Source of the DNA: an uncultured Polymorphobacter sp.
GTDB taxonomy: Bacteria > Pseudomonadota > Alphaproteobacteria > Sphingomonadales > Sphingomonadaceae
DNA length: 7,575 bases
Direction of reading: 5' to 3'
Assembly: GCA_937894055.1 (NCBI GenBank)
Contig: CALDHQ010000606.1
Coordinates: forward strand, 1-7,575
Position numbers and translations under genes: made by a program. The notes beneath the pieces are model-generated. The model was not told the origin of the DNA. It saw only the letters and a list, made by a program, of their open reading frames with translations, and searched no databases. This document shows, in pieces, positions 1 through 5,565 of this stretch (position 1 is its first letter; every line of letters begins with the position of its first letter).

Positions 1-21
1 AATTGGAAATTGGATACAATT
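1..21. promoter_or_regulatory. AT-rich tandem heptamer and inverted repeat (possible operator)
   Basis: The window opens with AATTGGA repeated directly (1-7 and 8-14). The second copy begins a perfect 5-bp inverted repeat, AATTG-GATA-CAATT (8-21). This AT-rich patch stands out in otherwise GC-rich DNA and lies beyond the 3' end of the Gfo/Idh/MocA gene, so it would sit upstream of any minus-strand gene to the left. ATTG-N4-CAAT is the general shape of operators bound by GntR/FadR-type regulators of catabolic genes. That assignment is inference; only the symmetry is seen. Confidence 0.3.
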
Positions 22-68
22 ATCCGCCGCAACCGTGGTTTGGCTGCAACAGTTGGTGCCGGTGCGCC

Positions 69-1148
69 TCAGAGCCCCAGTTCAGCCATTTCGACGACGC
101 GATGCTCTTTTGCGCTGATTTCGGCGGCGAGCCCCATGGCGACCGCACGCAGCCCGTCATCGGCGGTGACTTCGATCTTGCCTTCACCACGCACCGCCCG
201 CGCGAACGCGGCGTGACTGTAAAAGCTGGCGCCATGGTGGTGGCCGGCGGCGAGTGCTGCGGCATCGACTTCGACAACGCGGCGCTCGACCTGCTTGGGG
301 TTCATGAAGCCGACGCGTGGGGAATAGACAATCTCGCCCTTGGGGATGAACACCTCGAGCCGCGCCTTGTCGCCGACCGCGCAGATTTCTTCCTGCTGCT
401 CGGCACCTTCGGCGAACATGCTGAGGTCGAGCATGGCGCGCACGCCGTTGGCGAAGTCCACCGTGGTGTAGCTGTTGTCGATGATGTCGGGCTTCTGCCC
501 GTCGTAGCGCTCGTCCTGATGGTTGACGTCGTTGCCGCCCGAACAATAGACGCGCACCGGCTCGGCCTGGACGATCAGCCGCATCAGGTCGAAGAAGTGG
601 CAGCATTTCTCGACCATCGTGCCGCCGGTATTCTTCGCAAAGCGGTTCCAGTCGCCGACCTTGACGAGGAACGGGAAGCGGTGCTCGCGGATCGACAGCA
701 TCTGCAGCTTGCCGACGCGGCCAGCATGCAACTGCGCGACATAGTCGGCGACCGGCGGCATGTAGCGATACTCCATCGCCGTCCAGAAAATCCGGTCATA
801 GCCCTTCGCCCGCGTCGCAATCGCCCGCGCATCGGCCAGCGTCGTGCACAGCGGCTTTTCGCACAGGATGTGCAGCTTCGCGTCCATCAGCGGCCCGAGC
901 ACGTCATGATGGGTGAAGTTCGGCGAGGATACCACGACCGCATCGCACAGCCCGCTCGCCGCCAGCGCGGCACTGTCGGCGAAGGTCGCGACCTCGTGGC
1001 CGACGGCGCGCTGTGACATGGCGAGCGACGACGCCACCGGGTCGGCCAGCGCCACGATCGTCGCGCCCGGCGTCAGCTTGAGGTTGTTGATGTGCTCGAT
1101 GCCCATCATCCCCGAACCGACGATACCCCAGCGAATTGCGTCTCCCAT
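69..1148 (-). CDS. Gfo/Idh/MocA-family NAD(P)-dependent oxidoreductase or NAD-dependent glycosidase
   Basis: This 359-residue protein has the length and two-domain plan of the Gfo/Idh/MocA family. An N-terminal Rossmann fold carries the dinucleotide loop GIVGSGMMG (residues 8-16), a strand ending ALADP (33-37) and the family E-K-P motif (C-E-K-P-L, 96-100; Lys98). The C-terminal half holds GGTMVEKCCHFFD (175-187), whose His184 and Asp187 fit the usual catalytic pair. Family members oxidise or reduce sugars, inositols and related polyols; GH109 and, as I recall, the NAD-dependent sulfoquinovosidases (GH188) use this fold with NAD as a built-in cofactor. The ATG at 1146-1148 follows AAGGAA (1155-1160) by 6 bases. 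It diverges from the aldo/keto reductase gene. Substrate is not determinable from sequence alone; a GH188-type sulfoquinovosidase is a context-based guess. No signal peptide is seen, so it is probably cytoplasmic. Confidence 0.9.
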   Translation of the reverse strand: MGDAIRWGIVGSGMMGIEHINNLKLTPGATIVALADPVASSLAMSQRAVGHEVATFADSAALAASGLCDAVVVSSPNFTHHDVLGPLMDAKLHILCEKPLCTTLADARAIATRAKGYDRIFWTAMEYRYMPPVADYVAQLHAGRVGKLQMLSIREHRFPFLVKVGDWNRFAKNTGGTMVEKCCHFFDLMRLIVQAEPVRVYCSGGNDVNHQDERYDGQKPDIIDNSYTTVDFANGVRAMLDLSMFAEGAEQQEEICAVGDKARLEVFIPKGEIVYSPRVGFMNPKQVERRVVEVDAAALAAGHHHGASFYSHAAFARAVRGEGKIEVTADDGLRAVAMGLAAEISAKEHRVVEMAELGL

Positions 1149-1177
1149 TACCCGTTCCTTTGTGTCAAAACGCCCGC
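1149..1177. promoter_or_regulatory. 29-bp divergent intergenic gap with TTTG-TGT-CAAA inverted repeat
   Basis: Only 29 bases separate the starts of the divergent Gfo/Idh/MocA and aldo/keto reductase genes. The gap contains the inverted repeat TTTG-TGT-CAAA (1159-1169), next to the Gfo gene's Shine-Dalgarno (AAGGAA on the minus strand, 1155-1160). The space is too small for two full promoters, so promoter elements must overlap the coding ends or each other, which allows joint regulation. Half-sites of 4 bp are weak evidence for an operator. Confidence 0.25.
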
Positions 1178-2113
1178 ATGACCGAAATCACCCTCTCCCC
1201 CAAATCACGTCCGCTCGGCAAGAGCGGACTTTCCGTTTCACCCATGGCGTGGGGCATGTGGCGCTTCGCTGGCAGCGACGTCCGCGCCGCGCGCGGGCGC
1301 GTCGAAGCCGCGCTCGATGCCGGCATGACCTTGCTCGACACCGCCGACATCTACGGCCCCGACAATGACGAGCCGTTCGGCGCGTCGGAGCTGCTGCTCG
1401 GCAAGGTGCTCGCCGAGGCGCCGGCCCTGCGCGACCGCATGGTGCTCGCCAGCAAGGGCGGCATCCGCATGGGCGTGCCCTATGATTCGTCACCCGCCTA
1501 TCTGGTCGAAGCCGTCGAGGCCTCGCTGACGCGGCTCGGTGTCGAGCGCATCGACCTGTGGCAGATCCACCGCCCCGACATGCTCGCGCATCCGGCCGAA
1601 ACCGCGCGCACGCTCGAAGGCCTCGTCAAGGCCGGCAAGATCGGCGCCATCGGCGTGTCGAACCACACGCCCGCACAGACCGACGCACTCGCCGCGCACA
1701 TGAGCCTGCCGCTCGCCAGCATCCAGCCCGAATTTTCTCCGCTCGCCACCGCGCCGCTGTTCGACGGCGTGCTCGATCAGGCGATGGCCAATGACTATGC
1801 CGTGCTGGCGTGGTCGCCGCTCGGGCAGGGGCGGCTGGTCGGCGGTGACCCGCGCCCCGGCCGCGGCAAGCCCGATGACGCGCGCACCACCGCGGTCAAG
1901 GCGCTGCTCAAGGCGCACGGCGAACGCTTCGGCGTCGGCGTCTCGGCGGTCGCCTATGCCTGGGTGATGGCGCATCCGTCGCGGCCCATCCCGATTGTCG
2001 GCACGCAGACCCCGGCGCGCATTGCCGAGGCGGCGCAAGCCTTCAAGGTCAGTTTCACGCGTGCCGAATGGTACGCCATTCTCGTCGCTTCGCTTGGGGA
2101 AAACCTGCCATGA
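1178..2113 (+). CDS. YdhF-like aldo/keto reductase (possible SmoB-type 6-oxo-sugar reductase)
   Basis: This 311-residue (alpha/beta)8-barrel NADPH-dependent reductase has the full AKR catalytic tetrad: Asp54 and Tyr59 in LLDTADIYG (52-60), Lys93 in ASKGG and His131 in QIHRPD. GKIGAIGVSNHTPAQ (153-167), AWSPLGQGRL (211-220) and the ending YAWVMAHPSRPIPIVGT (260-276) resemble remembered E. coli YdhF throughout. Such enzymes reduce aldehydes and ketones, often on sugars. I chose the ATG at 1178 because homology to YdhF starts there; an in-frame TTG at 1136 would overlap the divergent gene. No convincing Shine-Dalgarno precedes 1178. The stop overlaps the next start as ATGA (2110-2113), so it is translationally coupled to the SsuD-like monooxygenase. 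That pairing suggests reduction of the aldehyde left by desulfonation, as SmoB does for 6-oxo-glucose (inference). Confidence 0.92.
   Translation: MTEITLSPKSRPLGKSGLSVSPMAWGMWRFAGSDVRAARGRVEAALDAGMTLLDTADIYGPDNDEPFGASELLLGKVLAEAPALRDRMVLASKGGIRMGVPYDSSPAYLVEAVEASLTRLGVERIDLWQIHRPDMLAHPAETARTLEGLVKAGKIGAIGVSNHTPAQTDALAAHMSLPLASIQPEFSPLATAPLFDGVLDQAMANDYAVLAWSPLGQGRLVGGDPRPGRGKPDDARTTAVKALLKAHGERFGVGVSAVAYAWVMAHPSRPIPIVGTQTPARIAEAAQAFKVSFTRAEWYAILVASLGENLP
2096..2113 (+). promoter_or_regulatory. Shine-Dalgarno and ATGA start/stop overlap coupling AKR to the monooxygenase
   Basis: GGGGA (2096-2100) lies 9 bases before the ATG at 2110, whose bases overlap the aldo/keto reductase TGA (2111-2113). 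This fixes the monooxygenase start at 2110 rather than the in-frame ATG at 2068, which would add 14 residues encoded inside the upstream gene. It also implies coupled translation of the two enzymes. Confidence 0.75.
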
Positions 2114-3183
2114 ATGCTGCCGTAAAGGGGTGCGAAGTCAGCTGGTTTTCGGCGCTGTGCGATGATGACTATGAATTTCTCGGCCAGCCCGACGCCGCGC
2201 TCAAATCGAGCTGGGAGCATTGCCGCAACATCGTGCTGACCGCCGAAAAGGGCGGCTTCGACAATATCCTGCTGCCCAGCGGCTATGCGCTCGGCATCGA
2301 TACCACGGCATTTGCCGCCGCGATCGCCACGGTGACGCGGCGCATAAAGCTGCTGATGGCGGTGCGGGTGGGCGAGGCGTGGCCGCCGCAACTGGCGCGC
2401 CAGATCGCGACGCTCGACCAGATTTCAGGGGGTCGCCTCAACGTCAACATCATCAGCTCCGAAATGCCCGGCGAGGTGCTGGCGAGCGCGCCGCGCTACC
2501 AGCGCACCGTCGAGCTGATGGAAATCCTCAAGACGCTGCTCAACGGCGAGCCGCTCGATTATCAGGGTGAGCATTGGCAGCTCAAGCTCGACCCGCCGGG
2601 CATCAAGACGGTCAGCGGCAAATGCCCGCCGCTGTATTTCGGCGGCCTGTCGCCCGACGCGCGCGACGCCGCCGCCAAGGCCGCCGATGTCTATCTGATG
2701 TGGCCCGACACCATGCCGGCAGTGCGCGAAATCGTCGCCGACATGACCAAGCGCGCGGCCGCCTATGGCCGCACCTTGCGCTTCGGCTACCGCGTCCATG
2801 TCGTGGTGCGCGAGACCGAGGCCGAAGCCCGCGCCGCCGCATCGCGGCTGCTGTCGAAGCTCGACGCCGCGACCGGCGACGCCATCCGCGCCAAGTCGCT
2901 CGACTCGCAATCGGTCGGCGTCCAGCGCCAGGCCGAATTGCGCGAAGCCGCCGGCAACGAAGGCTATGTCGAGGACAATCTGTGGACCGGCATCGGCCGC
3001 GCCCGCTCGGGCTGCGGCGCCGCCCTGGTCGGCGACCCCGACCAGATCTTGGCCAAACTGCGCGCCTATCAGGCCGAGGGCATCGAGGCCTTCATCCTGT
3101 CAGGCTACCCGCACGCCGCCGAATGCGACCTGTTCGCGCGGCACGTGCTGCCGAAGCTGGAGCATGGGCCGCTGGTGATCTGA
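2110..3183 (+). CDS. SsuD-like FMNH2-dependent monooxygenase (alkanesulfonate or SmoC-type sulfosugar desulfonation)
   Basis: This 357-residue protein is a bacterial-luciferase-like (LLM) flavin monooxygenase, co-linear with remembered SsuD almost end to end. Matching blocks are PPLYFGG (173-179), VYLMWPD (194-200), RFGYRVHVVVRET (224-236), NLWTGIGRARSGCGAALVGD (290-309) and FILSGYPH (328-335). Residues matching SsuD's active site (Arg226, His228, Arg297, Tyr331) are present as Arg228, His230, Arg299 and Tyr333. The SsuD Cys54 position appears to be Leu61. SsuD-type enzymes use reduced FMN and O2 to convert a sulfonate to an aldehyde plus sulfite, and need a separate flavin reductase, which is not in this window. 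Coupling to an aldo/keto reductase and proximity to a Gfo/Idh/MocA gene fit a SmoC-like sulfoquinovose monooxygenase, but a general alkanesulfonate role is equally possible from sequence alone. Cytoplasmic: no signal peptide. Confidence 0.9.
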   Translation: MNAAVKGCEVSWFSALCDDDYEFLGQPDAALKSSWEHCRNIVLTAEKGGFDNILLPSGYALGIDTTAFAAAIATVTRRIKLLMAVRVGEAWPPQLARQIATLDQISGGRLNVNIISSEMPGEVLASAPRYQRTVELMEILKTLLNGEPLDYQGEHWQLKLDPPGIKTVSGKCPPLYFGGLSPDARDAAAKAADVYLMWPDTMPAVREIVADMTKRAAAYGRTLRFGYRVHVVVRETEAEARAAASRLLSKLDAATGDAIRAKSLDSQSVGVQRQAELREAAGNEGYVEDNLWTGIGRARSGCGAALVGDPDQILAKLRAYQAEGIEAFILSGYPHAAECDLFARHVLPKLEHGPLVI

Positions 3184-3202
3184 GCTATAGCCCGGCAGCG
3201 GC
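3168..3202. terminator. Weak candidate stem-loop over the convergent stop codons
   Basis: GCCGCTG (3168-3174) can pair with CAGCGGC (3196-3202) around a 21-base loop that contains both convergent stop codons. There is no T-tract on either side and the loop is long, so this is at best a weak bidirectional transcription barrier. With one base between the genes, any terminator here must overlap coding sequence. Confidence 0.15.
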
Positions 3203-4693
3203 GGCGGATGCGTCCTTCAAGCGGCGTTCGAGCGTAACGACAGTCGATCGGTAGCGCGGTTCCGCGATGCGATTGGTCATCTCGTACGGGTCGACCTCCA
3301 GATCGTAAAATTCGTCACGTTCAGGGTGTTGAACCCAGTGGATCAGCTTGTAGCGGCGCGTGCGGATGGCGCGGTAGCTGGCATCGTCGGTCCAGTCGAA
3401 CACTTCATCTCCGTTGTATTCGACATAGGCATCGGCGCGGCCAGCCCCGTCGCGACCGGTCAGCGCCGGCACGAATGATCGACCTTGCACCTGCGTGCCA
3501 ATTCCGACACCCGCAAAATCGAGGATTGTCGGCGCAATATCGACACTTGAAACCAGCGCATCGACCTTGACGCCGGACGCGACGCGCGGCGGAAATCGGA
3601 CGAGCAGCGGCGATTTGATGCCTTCTTCATAGGGCATGCGGCGTTCGACGCTCAACCCGTGTTCGCCGTAGAAATAGCCATTGTCGCTGGTCAGGATGAT
3701 GACGGTATTGTCGAGCAGGCCATCGTTTTCCAGCCGGGCGAGAATCCGGCCAAGGCCATCGTCGATAGACAGCAGCATTTCGGCGCGGCTGCGCACCGTT
3801 GCATCCGATGTACTGGCGTCGATTTCGACACCGTATTTCTTGCCTGTCTCGGCGGCATATTTGCGCGTCAGCATTGCCGAGACCTGGCTATCGCCGGGCA
3901 ACACTTTGCCGGGCGGCAGATAGTTGGGCCGCCGCGGGACGGGCTTGTCGGCGTAGCGTCCGGCATGGCGCGGCGCCGGGATGAAGCGGCTGCCCTTTGC
4001 CAGATCTAGCGAGCCGTCATTGCGCTGTTCGATATCGGGATGGATCGCCTTGTGGGCAACATACAGGAAGAACGGCTGTGGTTGGCGTGCGGCGCTATCC
4101 AGAAAGGTCAGTGCGCGGTCGGTCAGCAGGTCGGTGACATAGCCCTTGGTCGGAGTCAGCGCGCCATTTTCGTACAATGGCGGATCGATGATCGTGCCTT
4201 GACCGGGGAAGCTCACCCAATAGTCGAACCCCGGCCGTGGCGTAGGGTCATTGCCCATGTGCCATTTTCCGACGAAGCCAGTCCGGTAGCCGCCGCCCTG
4301 CAGTGCGCGGGGAAAGGTCGCCAGCCGATGGCTGAGTTCGCTGCGCGCCTCATTCCCGGTGACACCGTGACGGGCGGGATACTGGCCGGTGAGAATAGTC
4401 GCGCGGTTGGGCGAACACAGCGGAATGGCATGAACCATTTGCGTGAACATCGCCCCTTCGCGGGCGAGCCGATCGATGTTCGGCGTTTCGAGCCAGGGGT
4501 GACCGGCAGCGCCGAACTCGTCGAAGCGCATATCGTCGACAACAATCAGGATGATGTTCGGTCGCGGTGTGACGAGCGCTGCAGGCGCCGCGGCCATCGA
4601 CACGACCCCTGCGCCGACCGCTTTGAGCGCCGTCCGTCGGTCCACGCTGTTGAGAGCTACAGGCAATAGCCGCGGCCGGCCGCGTTTGGTCAC
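3185..4693 (-). CDS. Tat-exported Cys-type (formylglycine) S1-family sulfatase
   Basis: This 502-residue sulfatase hydrolyses a sulfate ester; the substrate is unknown. It carries the formylglycine signature C-S-P-N-R (Cys93, Pro95, Arg97) followed by ATILTGQYPARHG. Metal and active-site positions of the alkaline-phosphatase-like fold are visible: Asp53-Asp54 in VVDDMR, Lys143 and His145 in GKWHMG, His214 in VAHK, Asp337-Asn338 in SDNG, and Lys360 in EEGIKSPLLVR. The N terminus has a twin-arginine motif (VDRRTALK, 17-24), a hydrophobic stretch and an Ala-rich cleavage region near residue 39, so it is probably folded and matured in the cytoplasm before Tat export. The maturase (FGE type) is not in the window. 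The start is GTG (4691-4693), 4 bases after the hydrolase stop and without a clear Shine-Dalgarno; an in-frame GTG at Val17 is an alternative. Sampled lines look less GC-rich than the flanking genes. Confidence 0.93.
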   Translation of the reverse strand: MTKRGRPRLLPVALNSVDRRTALKAVGAGVVSMAAAPAALVTPRPNIILIVVDDMRFDEFGAAGHPWLETPNIDRLAREGAMFTQMVHAIPLCSPNRATILTGQYPARHGVTGNEARSELSHRLATFPRALQGGGYRTGFVGKWHMGNDPTPRPGFDYWVSFPGQGTIIDPPLYENGALTPTKGYVTDLLTDRALTFLDSAARQPQPFFLYVAHKAIHPDIEQRNDGSLDLAKGSRFIPAPRHAGRYADKPVPRRPNYLPPGKVLPGDSQVSAMLTRKYAAETGKKYGVEIDASTSDATVRSRAEMLLSIDDGLGRILARLENDGLLDNTVIILTSDNGYFYGEHGLSVERRMPYEEGIKSPLLVRFPPRVASGVKVDALVSSVDIAPTILDFAGVGIGTQVQGRSFVPALTGRDGAGRADAYVEYNGDEVFDWTDDASYRAIRTRRYKLIHWVQHPERDEFYDLEVDPYEMTNRIAEPRYRSTVVTLERRLKDASAAAAGL

Positions 4694-4697
4694 CGGC

Positions 4698-5420
4698 TCA
4701 GCCTAGAGCTTCCTCAAAATGCGTCTTCATCGCCTGCCAGCTGCGGCGGTTGGTCGGTTCGTGGAACTTGATGCCGGGCATCATGCGGCCATCGGCATCG
4801 GGGTTGGTGAAGCTGTGGACGGCGCCGGTGTAGGCGATGGTCTGGCAGTCGGCTTCCGCATCGCGCATTTCGTTGAGGAAGTCCGAGATGTGGTCGTGCG
4901 TCACCATCGGGTCCTCGGCGCCGGTCAGCACCAGCACCTTCGCCGGCACCTTGCCCTTTTGCGCGCGCTTGTTGGTCTGCAGCCCGCCGTGGAAGCTGAC
5001 GCCCGCCGCCAGATCGGGGTTGCCGTCGCGGACGATCGCCAGCACCGTCGAGCCGCCAAAGCAGAAGCCGATGGCGCCGACCTTGCCGTTGCAGCGCGGG
5101 TGCGCGTGCAGCACCTTGAGCGCCCCGCCGGCGCGTGCCGCAAGCTGGTCGGGGTTCTTCAGCAACGCATTGAGCCACGCCATGCCTTCGGGGAAGTCCT
5201 TCGGGCTGGCGCCGCCGCCATAGACATCGGCCGCCAGCGCCAGATAGCCAAGCTCTTCGGCGATGCGCTGCCCCCACGCCTTGGTCTGCTTGCCCAGCCC
5301 CATGATGTCGGCGAAAATCGCGACGCCGGGGACCTTGGCATGGCCGGCGGGCACCGCGAGCACGCCGTGCGCCTGCGTGTCGCCGGCGGTGTAGGTGATT
5401 TCGTGCGTTTCGATCGACAT
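4698..5420 (-). CDS. Dienelactone hydrolase family protein
   Basis: This 240-residue alpha/beta hydrolase has the usual DLH length. The Cys-type triad is complete: Cys120 in the nucleophile elbow GFCFGG (118-123), Asp170 in GAEDPMV and His202 in AVHSFTNP. DLH enzymes open dienelactones in chlorocatechol breakdown, but many bacterial homologues act on other esters or lactones, so the substrate is unknown. The Glu that activates the Cys in the classical enzyme (Glu36, in QEIFG) corresponds here to Asp38 in ADIMG, suggesting a divergent member. The ATG at 5418-5420 follows AGGGGAG (5427-5433) with a 6-base spacer, a strong ribosome site. It is the first gene of a minus-strand pair with the sulfatase and diverges from the acyl-CoA dehydrogenase. 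No signal peptide; cytoplasmic. Confidence 0.92.
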   Translation of the reverse strand: MSIETHEITYTAGDTQAHGVLAVPAGHAKVPGVAIFADIMGLGKQTKAWGQRIAEELGYLALAADVYGGGASPKDFPEGMAWLNALLKNPDQLAARAGGALKVLHAHPRCNGKVGAIGFCFGGSTVLAIVRDGNPDLAAGVSFHGGLQTNKRAQKGKVPAKVLVLTGAEDPMVTHDHISDFLNEMRDAEADCQTIAYTGAVHSFTNPDADGRMMPGIKFHEPTNRRSWQAMKTHFEEALG

Positions 5421-5447
5421 GCGTCGCTCCCCTGATGTTGCGGGCTT

Positions 5448-5476
5448 TTCATCGCGCGGCCTTTGCAGTGCGTCAA
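5448..5476 (-). promoter_or_regulatory. Candidate sigma70-type promoter for the hydrolase-sulfatase pair
   Basis: On the minus strand TTGACG (5471-5476) is followed, after exactly 17 bases, by GATGAA (5448-5453), about 28 bases before the hydrolase ATG. The -35 match is 5 of 6, but the -10 match is only 3 of 6. A well-placed but unproven promoter. Confidence 0.3.
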
Positions 5477-5488
5477 TGTCGCAGTGAC
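5472..5488. promoter_or_regulatory. GTCA-N9-TGAC inverted repeat in the divergent spacer
   Basis: GTCA (5472-5475) and TGAC (5485-5488) form an inverted repeat overlapping the candidate -35 element of the hydrolase promoter. GCAGTG also occurs twice as a direct repeat (5465-5470 and 5481-5486). The position between divergent catabolic genes suits a regulator site, but the half-sites are short. Confidence 0.2.
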
Positions 5489-5515
5489 TGGCGCCGCCCG
5501 CGAATCTTCGCCAAG

Positions 5516-5531
5516 GTGCCTACAAAGGCGC
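5516..5531 (+). other. Small hairpin in the leader of the acyl-CoA dehydrogenase gene
   Basis: GTGCCT (5516-5521) pairs with AGGCGC (5526-5531), with one G-U pair, across the 4-base loop ACAA. It lies 34 bases before the chosen start. It is short and has no T-tract, so it is recorded as structure only. Confidence 0.2.
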
Positions 5532-5565
5532 AATAAGCGCTGCTGCAACGGGGATGACGACTGCC

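Noticed and set aside
31..40. AACC-GT-GGTT palindrome after the Gfo/Idh/MocA stop as a terminator
   Set aside because: A 2-base loop and 4-bp stem without a T-tract is not a credible terminator.
3..1016. 337-residue plus-strand open frame
   Set aside because: Antisense to the Gfo/Idh/MocA gene, whose family motifs are clear. The translation has no domain motif and is typical of GC-rich antisense frames.
1163..1168. TTGACA on the minus strand as a -35 box for the Gfo/Idh/MocA gene
   Set aside because: The -10 position 17 bases on reads GGAGAC and lies inside the coding sequence, so a start from it could not make the full protein.
1490..2038. 182-residue minus-strand open frame
   Set aside because: Antisense to the aldo/keto reductase; no motif and no ribosome site noted.
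2068..2109. Earlier ATG for the monooxygenase
   Set aside because: It would add 14 residues encoded within the aldo/keto reductase that do not resemble SsuD; the ATG at 2110 has a properly spaced GGGGA.
4719..5435. 238-residue plus-strand open frame
   Set aside because: Antisense to the dienelactone hydrolase, which has an intact catalytic triad and a strong ribosome site.
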